NCBI GenBank assembly: GCA_902470815.1
Contig: CABRHS010000001.1
Location: 124,001-188,000 of the forward strand
Reading direction: 5' to 3'
DNA from: an uncultured Collinsella sp.
GTDB lineage: Bacteria; Actinomycetota; Coriobacteriia; Coriobacteriales; Coriobacteriaceae
Length of the DNA stretch: 64,000 nucleotides
Of this stretch, positions 53,122 to 62,143 are shown piece by piece (position 1 is the stretch's first letter; each line of letters opens with the position of its first letter). Both the position numbers and the translations under genes were made by a program. The notes under the pieces are model-generated. The model had not been told where the DNA came from. It did no database searches and worked only from the letters and a program-made list of their open reading frames with translations.

Positions 53122-53197
53122 GGAGGGCTACGTGGCCCGGTGCGAGCAGGACTGCCTGAGCGCAGGACATAAAGGGCGGGCCTCCCGTTGGGATCAA

Positions 53198-54121
53198 TTA
53201 CCCGCGCGAGCCCTTCTCGTAGGGGACGCCGTCCGCCTTGGGCGCCACGGAGCGGCCCACGAACAGCACGAGCACCACGAGGGTGAGGATGTAGGGCATG
53301 ATGGCGAGGATCTCGCTGGGGATCGGCACAACGCCGCCGCCGAGGATGATCACAAGCGCCTGGGCCATGCCGAACAGCAGGCACGCGCCGAACGCCCCGT
53401 GGGGCGTCCACTTGCCGAAGATCACCGCGGCCAGCGCGATGAAGCCCTGACCCGCCACGGCCGTCTGCGTGAACTGGGAGATGATCGCCAGGGTGATGGA
53501 CGCGCCGCCAAAGCCCGCCATGACGCCGGAGAGAACGACGCAGACGAAGCGCGTGCGGCTCACGTTGATGCCGAGGGTGTCTGCCGCGGCGGGGTGCTCG
53601 CCCACGGCGCGGACGCGCAGGCCCCACTTGGTCTTGTAGAGCACGAACCAGACCACCACGGCGGCGATGACGCCGAACACGACGGTGACGTCGACGTTCA
53701 GGTTGGCCCAGGGTGTCCCGGCGAAGGCACCGCGGCCGAAGACCTTGGGCAGCGTCTCGATGGAGGGGCTCTGAGTGCCGCCGTCCCACATGAGGCGCGC
53801 GAGGAAGAGCGCGAGGCCGGGTCCCAGCATGTTGAGCGCGATGCCCGAGACGTTTTGGTCGGCGCGGAAGGTCACCGCGGCGACGGCGTGCAGCAGGGCG
53901 AACGCGCCGCCCGCGAGACCGGCGCACAGGAACGCGATCCAGGGGTTGCCGGTGTAGAACGAGACGGCGGCGCCGGCGAGGGCGCCGATGGTCATCATGC
54001 CCTCGATGCCGATGTTGACGACGCCGGAGCGCTCGGAGATAACGCCGCCCAGGGCGCCGAAGACGAGCGGGGTCGCATACATGAGGGTGATGCCGATGAG
54101 CAGCATGACGTTGTTAAGCAT
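53198..54121 (-). CDS. Nucleoside ABC transporter permease (second subunit)
   Basis: 307-residue membrane permease of the branched-chain-amino-acid/ribose type (BPD_transp_2), about eight helices. VVNIGIEGMMTIGALAGA and VRAVGEHPAAADTLGIN are characteristic of the nucleoside subgroup working with BMP lipoproteins (NupQ/YufQ-like). CAGGAGG before the ATG; it overlaps the first permease gene by 8 bases. Confidence 0.9.
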   Translation of the reverse strand: MLNNVMLLIGITLMYATPLVFGALGGVISERSGVVNIGIEGMMTIGALAGAAVSFYTGNPWIAFLCAGLAGGAFALLHAVAAVTFRADQNVSGIALNMLGPGLALFLARLMWDGGTQSPSIETLPKVFGRGAFAGTPWANLNVDVTVVFGVIAAVVVWFVLYKTKWGLRVRAVGEHPAAADTLGINVSRTRFVCVVLSGVMAGFGGASITLAIISQFTQTAVAGQGFIALAAVIFGKWTPHGAFGACLLFGMAQALVIILGGGVVPIPSEILAIMPYILTLVVLVLFVGRSVAPKADGVPYEKGSRG

Positions 54122-55322
54122 GGTTGGCCTCCTGCGCGTCGGGAGTGGCCGCTGCGATTTGGGCCCTCTCGGCAGAGCGCTTCTCCAGGCGCTCGGCGAT
54201 GAGGGTGACCACGCGGGCGAGCGCGACGAAGAACACGATCGTGCCGATCATGATGTTGATGATGTCGGTGGGGGCGCCCACGGCCATCTGCACGGAGGTG
54301 CCGCCGTAGAGCAGGCCGCCGAACAGCAGGCCGGCGAAGATGCACCCGATGGGGGAGGAACCGGCGATGAGCGCGACGGAGAAACCGTTGAAGCCGTAGT
54401 TCTCGAACGCGGCGAGCGTCGAGATGCAGTGCGGCTGGATGCCGGTGATCATGAGGGCGCCGGCCAGGCCCGAGATGCCGCCCGCGATGACCATGGCGAG
54501 CACGGTGTTGCGCTCCACGGGCATGCCCGCGAACTCGGCTGCGTCACGGTTGAAGCCCACCGCACGCAGCTCGAAGCCGAGCTTGGAGCGGTAGAGGACG
54601 AACCAGATCGCGATGGCGACGATGATGGCCACAACAAAGGCGATGTTGACGTCGGTCTTGACGAGGAAGTCGTAGAGCCACGGCACGTTCCTGAGCGTCT
54701 CGAGGCCCTGGTCGGAGAGCTTCCATTCGGGCAGGATCATGGTGTAGCTGGAGGGGTTCACCGGGATCGAGGAGGTGGAGCTCGGGCGGTGGAACATCTC
54801 GGAGTTCACCACGAAGTTGTTGAGGTACAACATCGTCCAGTTGAGCATGATGGCCGTGATGACCTCATGGATGCCGAAGCGCGCCTTGAGGAAGCCCGTG
54901 ATGGCGCCGATGGCGGCGCCGCCCGCGATGCCGGCGAGGATCACGACGGGCACCTGCAGCACCATGGGCAGGTCGAGCGTGGAGCCGACGAGCACGGCGC
55001 ACACGGCGCCGGCCACGTACTGGCCCTCGGCGCCGATGTTGAACATGCCTGTCTTGAAGGCGAACGCCACCGAGATGCCCGTCAGAATGATGGGCGAGGC
55101 CTTGATGATGGTGTTGGAGATGTATTTGGGCTTGGAGAACACGCCCTCGAACAGCGCGGCGAACGACGCGACGGGGTCGTAGCCGGCCACGGCGAGAAGG
55201 GCAGCCGCGACGAGAAACCCGAGCGCGATGGCGATGAACGTCGCGGTGATGGGGCGCTTGAGAATGCGCTGGAGCAGGCTCTCCTGCGGCTTGCCCGCCT
55301 GTGCGGTCACGGTGGATGCCAT
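54114..55322 (-). CDS. Nucleoside ABC transporter permease (first subunit)
   Basis: 402-residue permease (NupP/YufP-like) with about nine or ten helices. FKTGMFNIGAEGQYVAGA and LRAVGFNRDAAEFAGMPV are conserved. ATG 55322 follows AGGAGGTGAG and lies 1 base from the ATPase stop, so coupled. A 27-codon in-frame extension is rejected. Confidence 0.92.
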   Translation of the reverse strand: MASTVTAQAGKPQESLLQRILKRPITATFIAIALGFLVAAALLAVAGYDPVASFAALFEGVFSKPKYISNTIIKASPIILTGISVAFAFKTGMFNIGAEGQYVAGAVCAVLVGSTLDLPMVLQVPVVILAGIAGGAAIGAITGFLKARFGIHEVITAIMLNWTMLYLNNFVVNSEMFHRPSSTSSIPVNPSSYTMILPEWKLSDQGLETLRNVPWLYDFLVKTDVNIAFVVAIIVAIAIWFVLYRSKLGFELRAVGFNRDAAEFAGMPVERNTVLAMVIAGGISGLAGALMITGIQPHCISTLAAFENYGFNGFSVALIAGSSPIGCIFAGLLFGGLLYGGTSVQMAVGAPTDIINIMIGTIVFFVALARVVTLIAERLEKRSAERAQIAAATPDAQEANHA

Positions 55323-55323
55323 G

Positions 55324-56847
55324 CTACTCACCTCCTGCCATGAGCAGGCCGATCTTGTTCTCGTCGACCTCGCCCTGCTTGAACGAACCGGTGATGCGGC
55401 CATCGTAGATGACGTCGATGGTGTCGGAGACGCTCATGACCTCGTCGAGCTCGAGGGAGATGAGCAGGATCGCCGTGCCGCGGTCGCGCTCGGCCACAAG
55501 GGCCTTGTGCACGTACTCGATGGCGCCCACGTCTAGGCCGCGCGTGGGTTGGACGGCGATGAGCACGTCGGGGTCGTTGGAGACCTCGCGGGCGATGATG
55601 ACCTTCTGCTGGTTGCCGCCGGAAAGCCCGCCGGCCGTCTTGTCCGCGCAGTCCGCGGGGCGTATGTCGTAGTCGGCGATGAGCTGTTCGGCGAACTCGT
55701 GCATCTTGGCGCGATCCAGCATGCCGCGCGAGCCGAACTCGGGCGTGCGGTACTTCTCGAGCACGGAGTTCTCCGCCACGGTGAAGGGCAGGACCAGACC
55801 GCGCTTCTGACGGTCCTCGTGGATGGTCGAGACCTTGTGGTCGAGCACGTTGCGCGTCGAGGTGTTCTGGATCTCCTCGCCGCGCACGATGATCTTGCCC
55901 GAGGTGGCCTTGGTGAGGCAGGTGATGGCCTCGACGAGCTCCTTCTGGCCGTTGCCGTCGATGCCCGCCAGCCCCACGATCTCGCCGGCGCGCACCGTGA
56001 GGTCGAGCCCCTTGACGGTCTCGATCCCGCGCTCGTCGTTCACGTGCAGGCCGCGGATCTCGAACAGCACCTCGCCGGGCGCGGCGGGCGTCTTGTCAAC
56101 CTGCAGGTTCACGTGGTGGCCCACCATCATGTCGGCAAGGTCCTCCTCCGTGACGTCGGCCACGGCGACCTCGTCCACGTAGCAGCCGCGGCGGATGATC
56201 GTGCAGGTATCCGACGACGCCTTGATCTCCTTGAGCTTGTGGGTGATGACGATGATCGTTTTGCCCGCGGCGGTGAGGTCGCGCATGATCTTGATCAGGC
56301 GATCGATCTCCTGCGGGGTGAGCACGGCGGTGGGCTCGTCCAGGATCAGGATGTCGGCGCCGCGGTAGAGCGCCTTCAGGATCTCGACGCGCTGCTGCGT
56401 GCCCACCGAGATGTCCTCGATTTTGGCGTCCGGGTCCACCTCCAGGCCGTACTGCTCGATGATCTGGCAGACCTTCTCGCGGGCCTTCTTCATATCGAGG
56501 ACGCCCGCGCCGCTGCAGACCTCGCTGCCCAGCACGATGTTCTGCGTCACGGTGAAGTTGTCCACGAGCATGAAGTGCTGGTGCACCATGCCGATGCCGT
56601 GTGCGATGGCGTCGTTGGGCGTGTTGATCTCAACGGGCTCGCCGCTCAGAAAGATCTGTCCCTCGTCGGCCTGGTACAGGCCGTAGAGCACGTTCATGAG
56701 CGTGCTCTTGCCGGCGCCGTTCTCACCCAAGACCGCGTGGATCGTGCCCTTCCGCACGGTGAGGTCCACATGATCGAGCGCGGTGAACGTGCCGAACGTC
56801 TTTACGATGCCGCTCATCTGCACGGCGTAGCGCGCATCTGGCTTCAT
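55324..56847 (-). CDS. Nucleoside ABC transporter ATP-binding protein (tandem ATPase)
   Basis: 507 residues with two nucleotide-binding halves. The first is canonical (Walker A GENGAGKST, SVGTQQRVEILKAL, Walker B ILILDEPTAVLT); the second is degenerate at Walker A (GIDGNGQKE) but has LSGGNQQKVIIAREV. This tandem form is typical of NupO/YufO and ribose-type importers. ATG 56847 with AAGGAG upstream. Confidence 0.94.
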   Translation of the reverse strand: MKPDARYAVQMSGIVKTFGTFTALDHVDLTVRKGTIHAVLGENGAGKSTLMNVLYGLYQADEGQIFLSGEPVEINTPNDAIAHGIGMVHQHFMLVDNFTVTQNIVLGSEVCSGAGVLDMKKAREKVCQIIEQYGLEVDPDAKIEDISVGTQQRVEILKALYRGADILILDEPTAVLTPQEIDRLIKIMRDLTAAGKTIIVITHKLKEIKASSDTCTIIRRGCYVDEVAVADVTEEDLADMMVGHHVNLQVDKTPAAPGEVLFEIRGLHVNDERGIETVKGLDLTVRAGEIVGLAGIDGNGQKELVEAITCLTKATSGKIIVRGEEIQNTSTRNVLDHKVSTIHEDRQKRGLVLPFTVAENSVLEKYRTPEFGSRGMLDRAKMHEFAEQLIADYDIRPADCADKTAGGLSGGNQQKVIIAREVSNDPDVLIAVQPTRGLDVGAIEYVHKALVAERDRGTAILLISLELDEVMSVSDTIDVIYDGRITGSFKQGEVDENKIGLLMAGGE

Positions 56848-56902
56848 AGGCGTTCGCTCCTTCCATTTCTCCCTCGGGATCGGAGCCGTGCGGCTCCTCT
56901 TC

Positions 56903-57014
56903 GTCCCGCGCGGGGAGCACCATGGACGGCGCTCCCCGCGCGGGACGGCTCGTCTGCTCACACGAGCCGTGAATGGCGCGGGCCGGCGATGGCGCCGCGG
57001 GCGCATCGCCGGCC
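56903..57014 (-). other. Stacked strong hairpins between lipoprotein and ATPase genes
   Basis: Three GC-rich stems: GTCCCGCGCGGGGAGC with its perfect complement (56903-56918 / 56931-56946, 16 bp), ACGGCTCGT / ACGAGCCGT (56945-56953 / 56962-56970) and GGCCGGCGATG / CATCGCCGGCC (56981-56991 / 57004-57014). No U-run follows on the minus strand, so mRNA stabilisation of the upstream lipoprotein message is more likely than full termination. Confidence 0.6.
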
Positions 57015-57031
57015 TGGTTAGTCGCTAGACG

Positions 57032-58126
57032 TTAGAGCGCGGCGACGTAGTCGTTGTACGCATCCTCGGTCGCGGGGGGCTCGATCTCGCCGTTCTTGAT
57101 CTTCTCGAACAGCTCGACGGCGGTGTCGTACACGCCGGGCTCCATGAGGTCATGGTGCTCGGAGATGCCCACGGCGCCGTCCTTGGCGGAGAGCTCGATG
57201 TTCTTGCAGCCGATCTCCTCGCCCTCGGAGGCCATGGTGGAGACCTCGATGACGGCCTGGTCGACGTTCTTCATGACGGAGGTCAGCATGTTCTCGGGAG
57301 CGAGATCGTACTGGTCCTTGTCGACGCCGATGATCATCTTGTCGGCGTCCTGGGCGGCCTCGATGACGCCGTTGCCGGCGTTGCCGGCGCAGGCGAAGAC
57401 GATGTCGCAGCCGTCGGAGTACATCTTCTGGCCCGCGGCCTTGCCCTTGGCGGCGTCGGTGAAGGTCTCGATGTACTGGGAGACGACCTGGACGTTCTTG
57501 CCCTCGGTGGCGTTGGCGTAGGCGACGCCGGCCTGGTAGCCCCAGTTGAAGGTCTCGAGCACGTCGGACTTCATGCCGCCGACGAAGCCGACCTTGCCGG
57601 TCTGGGTGGTCATGGCGGCGATGTAGCCGGCCACGAAGGAAGGCTCCTGGGTCTTGAAGGTCACGCCGGTGAGGTTATCGAGGAGGCCGTCCTCGTTGCC
57701 CTTGTCGTCCTTGTGGCCCTTCTCGGGGTAGGCGTTGTCGATGATCGCGAAGTGCACGTCGGGGTTGACCGCGGCGGCGTCGCGGATGGCACCGGCCATG
57801 GCGAAGCCGATGCCCCAGACGGTCTGGGCGCCGTCGTCAACGGCCTTGTCCAGGTTGGTGGCGTAGTCGGCCTCCTGCTTGGACTCGGTGTAGCCGACCT
57901 CGATGCCGGTGTCCTTGTTGAGCTTCTGCAGGCCCTCCCAGGCGAGCTGGTTGAAGGACTGGTCGTTCACGCCGCCCATGTCGGTGACCATCTGGACCTT
58001 GTAGTCGGCGGAAGCCTCGGCGGGAGCGGAGCCCTCGGGCTTGGCGTCGCCACCGCCGCCGCAACCGGCGACGGAGAGGGCGAGGACGCCGGCAAGGGCG
58101 AGACCCATGAGACGATTCTTCTTCAT
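57032..58126 (-). CDS. BMP-family nucleoside-binding lipoprotein
   Basis: Extracellular substrate-binding lipoprotein of 364 residues. Signal peptide with lipobox VAGC (Cys21) followed by GGGGDAKPEG. Family features are DMGGVNDQSFNQLAWEGL and FAGYIAAM-like GYIAAMTTQTGKVGFVGG. It delivers nucleosides to the permeases. Very biased codon use suggests high expression, matching the stabilising hairpins just after the gene. GGAAG before the ATG. Confidence 0.94.
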   Translation of the reverse strand: MKKNRLMGLALAGVLALSVAGCGGGGDAKPEGSAPAEASADYKVQMVTDMGGVNDQSFNQLAWEGLQKLNKDTGIEVGYTESKQEADYATNLDKAVDDGAQTVWGIGFAMAGAIRDAAAVNPDVHFAIIDNAYPEKGHKDDKGNEDGLLDNLTGVTFKTQEPSFVAGYIAAMTTQTGKVGFVGGMKSDVLETFNWGYQAGVAYANATEGKNVQVVSQYIETFTDAAKGKAAGQKMYSDGCDIVFACAGNAGNGVIEAAQDADKMIIGVDKDQYDLAPENMLTSVMKNVDQAVIEVSTMASEGEEIGCKNIELSAKDGAVGISEHHDLMEPGVYDTAVELFEKIKNGEIEPPATEDAYNDYVAAL

Positions 58127-58281
58127 GTTCTTCCTTTCTTGCGTACGGTTGTCGCTTGCAAAACGGGCGCATCGCTGCGCCGTATCTTCTGCCGTGCCTG
58201 AGCAAGGGCGCGGCGAAAGACCGTGGGGGGGGGTGCGGGAGCGTCGGCGCTCGCTGCGCCGTGCGCTCCGGACCGAAAGGC

Positions 58282-58318
58282 GTCCGCCCGGCCTTCGCGA
58301 TGCGCGGACCGGGCGGAC
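58282..58318 (-). terminator. Hairpin after deoD, possible weak terminator
   Basis: Ten-bp perfect stem GTCCGCCCGG / CCGGGCGGAC with a 17-base loop. Read on the minus strand it is followed by GCCTTTC, a weak U-stretch. It starts 9 bases past the deoD stop in the 200-base gap before the lipoprotein gene. Confidence 0.5.
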
Positions 58319-58326
58319 GAGGGACT

Positions 58327-59046
58327 TTACGCGGGGAGGGCGAGGGAGAGCGCGATCTCCATCATCTGGGTGAAGCTCGTTTGGCGCTCATCGGCCGGGA
58401 GGGACTCACCCGTGAGGGGCAGGTCGGAGACGGTGAGCAGGCACAGCGCCTTCTTGCCCAGCCTGGCGGCGTTCATGTAGAGCGCGGCCGCCTCCATCTC
58501 GACGGCGAGGACGCCCATCTTCTGCCAGGTGGCGGTGGAGGAGGGGTCGTCGAGGTAGAAATGGTCGGAGGACAGGACGTTGCCCACTTTGACGTCGACG
58601 CCCTGTGCGCGGCCGGCGGCCACGGCGCGCTCGAGCAGCTCGTAGCTGGCGATGGGGGAGAAGGTGCCGGGCAGGCCGTACTGGGCGGCATAGTTGGAGT
58701 CGGTGCAGGCGCCCATGCCGGCCACGACGTCGCGGACCTTGATGGACGGGTCGATGCCGCCGGCGGAGCCCACGCGGATGATGGACTCGACGCCGTAGAA
58801 CTCGTAGAGCTCATGGGAGTAGATGCCGATCGAGGGCATGCCCATGCCGCCTCCCATCACGGAGACGGGCTGGCCCTTGTAGGTGCCGGTGAAGCCGAGC
58901 ATGTTGCGCACCTCGTTGAAGAGGTGGACATCTTCGAGGTAGTTGTCGGCGATATACTTGGCTCGGAGCGGGTCTCCGGGCATGAGGACGGTTTTGGCGA
59001 TGTCGCCGGAGCGGGCCCCGTTGTGGGGCGTCGGGGTGAATTCCAT
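58327..59046 (-). CDS. deoD: Purine-nucleoside phosphorylase, DeoD type
   Basis: Hexameric-type PNP, 239 residues, splitting purine (deoxy)nucleosides. [21 protein letters not shown] at the start, [20 protein letters not shown] and VEMEAAALY are family marks. ATG 59046 has AGGAGG about 10 bases upstream. First gene of the cluster; its promoter lies in the gap shared with pflB. Confidence 0.95.
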   Translation of the reverse strand: MEFTPTPHNGARSGDIAKTVLMPGDPLRAKYIADNYLEDVHLFNEVRNMLGFTGTYKGQPVSVMGGGMGMPSIGIYSHELYEFYGVESIIRVGSAGGIDPSIKVRDVVAGMGACTDSNYAAQYGLPGTFSPIASYELLERAVAAGRAQGVDVKVGNVLSSDHFYLDDPSSTATWQKMGVLAVEMEAAALYMNAARLGKKALCLLTVSDLPLTGESLPADERQTSFTQMMEIALSLALPA

Positions 59047-59169
59047 GGTGGACGGACCTCCTAAAATCGAGAGAACCATAGACTACACCTTCTCACCCAC
59101 AAATTCGCTTGACTATTGATATTCGGTGGGAGGGTGCCAGGGTCTGCGAACGGTTCCGCAGGTCAAGGG

Positions 59170-59185
59170 CTTTATTGCAATAAAG
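59170..59185. promoter_or_regulatory. Perfect 16-bp palindrome between deoD and pflB
   Basis: CTTTATTGCAATAAAG, 124 bases before the deoD ATG and about 300 before pflB. A protein-binding operator is likely, owner unknown. The rest of the 439-base gap shows a CTGCG..CCGCAG imperfect repeat near 59135 and a possible plus-strand promoter TTGATG with TATCCT near 59291-59323 (short spacer), but nothing firm. Confidence 0.5.
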
Positions 59186-59485
59186 TGCCGCTGGTTTTCC
59201 GCGTGGGATCGCAGGCGCTTGCGCCGTTGTGGGGCGACGGGCGGAGGGTCGGTTTCCGCGCGCATATGAATGAGAAAATGTCCCAATTACGATAGGTTGA
59301 TGGACCTGCGGATATGGTATCCTTGCAAATGTGAATAAATCTTCGGTCAACGGCTGTTTTTTTCACACAAGCGCACGCGTTTCATCGGCGAGTGGCTGTT
59401 CGGGAGAAGGCGGGCCGGCGTCCGGAGATGCCAAATATCGGGGCGGGTGACGCCCCGGCAACACGACGAGGAGCGTGGTCAGGTA

Positions 59486-61600
59486 ATGCAGGAGGCATGG
59501 GAAGGCTTCGAGGGCGGCAATTGGCTCAACGAGATTGACGTCCGCGACTTCATCCAGAAGAACTACACCCCGTACGAGGGCGACGAGTCGTTCCTCGTGG
59601 GCCCCACGGAGCGCACCGTCAAGCTGTGGGACGACGTCATGTCCCTCCTTCTGAAGGAGCGCGAGCAGGGCGGCGTGCTGGATATGGACACCAAGGTCGT
59701 GACCGGTATCCTGTCCCACCCGGCCGGCTACATCGACGCCGAGCACCCTGAGCGCGAGACGATCGTCGGCCTTCAGACCGACGCCCCGCTCAAGCGCGCC
59801 CTGCACGTCAACGGCGGCATCCGCATCGCCTGCCAGGCCGCTGCCCAGCACGGCTATGAGGTCGACCCCGAGATCGTCGACTTCTACACCAACAAGCGCA
59901 AGACGCACAACGCCGGCGTGTTCGACGCCTACACCCCCGAGATGCGCGCCTGCCGCTCCGCCCACATCATCACTGGCCTGCCCGACGGCTACGGCCGCGG
60001 CCGCATCATCGGCGATTACCGCCGCGTCGCCCTCTACGGCGTCGACGCCCTGATCGCCGACAAGGAGGCCCAGAAGGCCTCTACGCCCTCCGTCATGACC
60101 GAGGAGACCATCCGCGACCGCGAGGAGCTCTCCGAGCAGATCCGCTCCCTCAAGCAGCTCATCGAGCTCGGCAAGCTGTACGGCTTCGACATCGCCCGTC
60201 CGGCCGCCAACACCCAGGAGGCCATCCAGTGGATGTACCTCGCCTACCTGGCTTCCGTGAAGGACCAGAACGGCGCCGCCATGTCCATCGGCCGCACCTC
60301 CACCTTCATCGACATCTACGCTGAGCGCGACCTCAAGAACGGCACCTTCACCGAGGAGCAGATCCAGGAGTTCGTGGATCACTTCATCATGAAGCTGCGC
60401 ATGGTCAAGTTCGCCCGTACCCCGGAGTACCAGAACCTGTTCTCCGGCGACCCGCAGTGGGTCACCGAGTCCATCGGCGGCATGGGTGTCGACGGCCGTA
60501 CCCTCGTCACCAAGATGAGCTACCGCTACCTGCACACCCTCGAGAACATGGGCACCTCCCCGGAGCCCAACCTGACCGTCCTGTGGTCCACTCACCTGCC
60601 CCAGGCCTTCAAGGAGTTCTGCGCCAAGACCTCCATCGCCTCGTCCTCCATCCAGTACGAGAACGACGACGTCATGCGCGTCTACCACGGCGACGACTAC
60701 GCCATCGCCTGCTGCGTGTCCTCCATGCGCGTCGGCAAGGAGATGCAGTTCTTCGGCGCCCGCGCCAACCTGGCCAAGTGCCTCCTGTACGCACTCAACG
60801 GCGGTGTGGACGAGGTCTCCAAGAAGCAGGTCGGCCCCAAGTTCCGTCCGGTTGAGGGCGACACGCTCGACTTCGACGACGTCATGGACAAGTACAGCGA
60901 CATGATGAAGTGGCTTGCCGGCGTGTACGTGAACACGCTGAACGTCATCCACTACATGCATGACAAGTACTGCTACGAGTCCATCCAGATGGCCCTGCAC
61001 GACAAGGACGTCCACCGCTGGTTCGCCACCGGCATCGCCGGCCTCTCCGTCGTGGCTGACTCCCTGTCCGCCATCAAGTACGCCAAGGTTCACCCGATCC
61101 GCGATGAGCAGGGCGTCATCGTCGACTTCGACATCGAGGGCGACTTCCCCAAGTACGGCAACGACGACGACCGCGTCGACGTCCTCGCCCACGACATCGT
61201 GCACCAGTTCATGGAGTACATCCGCATGAACGACACGTACCGCAACTCGGTGCCCACCACGTCCGTCCTGACCATCACCTCCAACGTGGTGTACGGCCAG
61301 AAGACCGGTGCCACCCCCGACGGCCGTAAGGCCGGCGTGCCGTTCGCCCCGGGTGCCAACCCCATGCACCAGCGCGACACCCATGGTGCCATCGCCTCGC
61401 TGTCCTCCGTGTCCAAGCTTCCGTTCCGCGACGCCCAGGACGGCATCTCCAACACCTTCTCCATCGTGCCGGGCGCGCTCGGCAAGGAGGACCAGGTCAT
61501 GTTCGGCGATCTCGACCTCGGTGACATTGAGTTCGAGAACCCCGTCGCCTGCTGCGACTGCACCGACTCCTCCGCCCCCGAGGGTGCCGAGGACCGCTAA
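59486..61600 (+). CDS. pflB: Formate acetyltransferase (pyruvate formate-lyase) catalytic body without glycyl-radical domain
   Basis: 704 residues. Converts pyruvate and CoA to acetyl-CoA and formate. The two active-site cysteines are Cys409-Cys410 ([14 protein letters not shown]), and conserved blocks up to [11 protein letters not shown] are present. Canonical PFL (about 760 residues) continues into a glycyl-radical domain with RVSGYAV; here the protein ends in a unique acidic tail containing CCDC. That missing domain is encoded by the separate gene at 61744. ATG 59486 is taken with GAGGAG 12 bases upstream; ATG 59447 is an alternative. Highly biased codons suggest strong expression. No activating enzyme is in the window. 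Confidence 0.93.
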   Translation: MQEAWEGFEGGNWLNEIDVRDFIQKNYTPYEGDESFLVGPTERTVKLWDDVMSLLLKEREQGGVLDMDTKVVTGILSHPAGYIDAEHPERETIVGLQTDAPLKRALHVNGGIRIACQAAAQHGYEVDPEIVDFYTNKRKTHNAGVFDAYTPEMRACRSAHIITGLPDGYGRGRIIGDYRRVALYGVDALIADKEAQKASTPSVMTEETIRDREELSEQIRSLKQLIELGKLYGFDIARPAANTQEAIQWMYLAYLASVKDQNGAAMSIGRTSTFIDIYAERDLKNGTFTEEQIQEFVDHFIMKLRMVKFARTPEYQNLFSGDPQWVTESIGGMGVDGRTLVTKMSYRYLHTLENMGTSPEPNLTVLWSTHLPQAFKEFCAKTSIASSSIQYENDDVMRVYHGDDYAIACCVSSMRVGKEMQFFGARANLAKCLLYALNGGVDEVSKKQVGPKFRPVEGDTLDFDDVMDKYSDMMKWLAGVYVNTLNVIHYMHDKYCYESIQMALHDKDVHRWFATGIAGLSVVADSLSAIKYAKVHPIRDEQGVIVDFDIEGDFPKYGNDDDRVDVLAHDIVHQFMEYIRMNDTYRNSVPTTSVLTITSNVVYGQKTGATPDGRKAGVPFAPGANPMHQRDTHGAIASLSSVSKLPFRDAQDGISNTFSIVPGALGKEDQVMFGDLDLGDIEFENPVACCDCTDSSAPEGAEDR

Positions 61601-61633
61601 GGTCGAGGCGGCATTTGGCTGCATGTAATGTTT

Positions 61634-61667
61634 CCGTGCCGGTCGTATTTTTAACGCACCGGCACGG
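61634..61667 (+). terminator. Hairpin between pflB and the glycyl-radical gene
   Basis: Perfect 9-bp stem CCGTGCCGG / CCGGCACGG with a 16-base loop containing TTTTT. No U-run follows it, so it may be a pause or stabiliser rather than a full stop. Confidence 0.45.
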
Positions 61668-61674
61668 TATCCAC

Positions 61675-61683
61675 TGTTATACT
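61675..61683 (+). promoter_or_regulatory. Extended -10 promoter for the glycyl-radical subunit
   Basis: TG-T-TATACT, an extended -10, 60 bases before ATG 61744. A good -35 is not visible. It suggests the small subunit is also made independently of pflB. Confidence 0.45.
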
Positions 61684-61743
61684 ATCGGTAACAATTCCTA
61701 CTCTGGCGCGCAGGTCGCACCAATGGTTTAGAAGGAGAGCACC

Positions 61744-61995
61744 ATGAAGGTCGCTGACATCCCGCAGTCCCAGGCCGACAATCTCGTGAGCATGATCGAC
61801 GCTTACGCTGAGAAGGGTGGCCACCACCTGAACGTCAACGTGTTCAACCGCGACACGCTGCTCGACGCCCAGGCTCACCCTGAGAAGTACCCCCAGCTCA
61901 CCGTTCGCGTTTCCGGCTACGCCGTGAACTTCCACAACCTCACCAAGGCTCAGCAGGACGAGGTCATCTCCCGTACCTTCCACGAGGGCTTCTAA
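61744..61995 (+). CDS. grcA: Autonomous glycyl-radical domain protein (GrcA-like) completing a split pyruvate formate-lyase
   Basis: 83 residues equal to the C-terminal domain of [41 protein letters not shown] and the radical site VRVSGYAV with Gly58. E. coli GrcA (YfiD) is a similar spare part that rescues oxygen-cleaved PFL, but there the main enzyme keeps its own domain. Here pflB lacks it, so this protein should be obligatory for activity. Own ribosome site AGAAGGAG and probable own promoter; a terminator follows. Confidence 0.93.
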   Translation: MKVADIPQSQADNLVSMIDAYAEKGGHHLNVNVFNRDTLLDAQAHPEKYPQLTVRVSGYAVNFHNLTKAQQDEVISRTFHEGF

Positions 61996-62111
61996 GCTTT
62001 CCCAGGCACCTCGCCTTGGTGTTCAATCGTCGGACGTCGCATGCTAGGCGTGCGCCCTCCTCTCTCACACCAATCCGAGGCACTTGGAAAACCTAAAACA
62101 ACCTAAAGCAG

Positions 62112-62143
62112 CCGTCAGTTGGATAACCAGCTGGCGGTTTTCT
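62112..62143 (+). terminator. Intrinsic terminator after grcA
   Basis: Stem CCGTCAGTTGG / CCAGCTGGCGG (one mismatch pair, one wobble), loop ATAA, followed by TTTTCTT. Confidence 0.75.

Noticed and set aside
52946..53197. Minus-strand ORF of 83 codons across element D
   Set aside because: The frame is open only because of the repeated GC-rich palindrome and overlaps the start of cdd; no supporting motif.
55549..57021. 490-codon plus-strand ORF opposite the nucleoside ATPase
   Set aside because: Mirror frame of a clearly recognisable tandem ABC ATPase, no family motif of its own.
59363..61624. 753-codon minus-strand ORF opposite pflB
   Set aside because: Produced by the highly biased codon use of pflB; Val/Gly/His-rich, no start signal, no domain.
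61601..61743. Frameshift or sequencing error joining pflB and grcA
   Set aside because: The 143-base gap contains a hairpin, an extended -10 and a ribosome site and no residual PFL linker in any frame; the small ORF carries the complete radical domain, so a true two-gene split is more likely.
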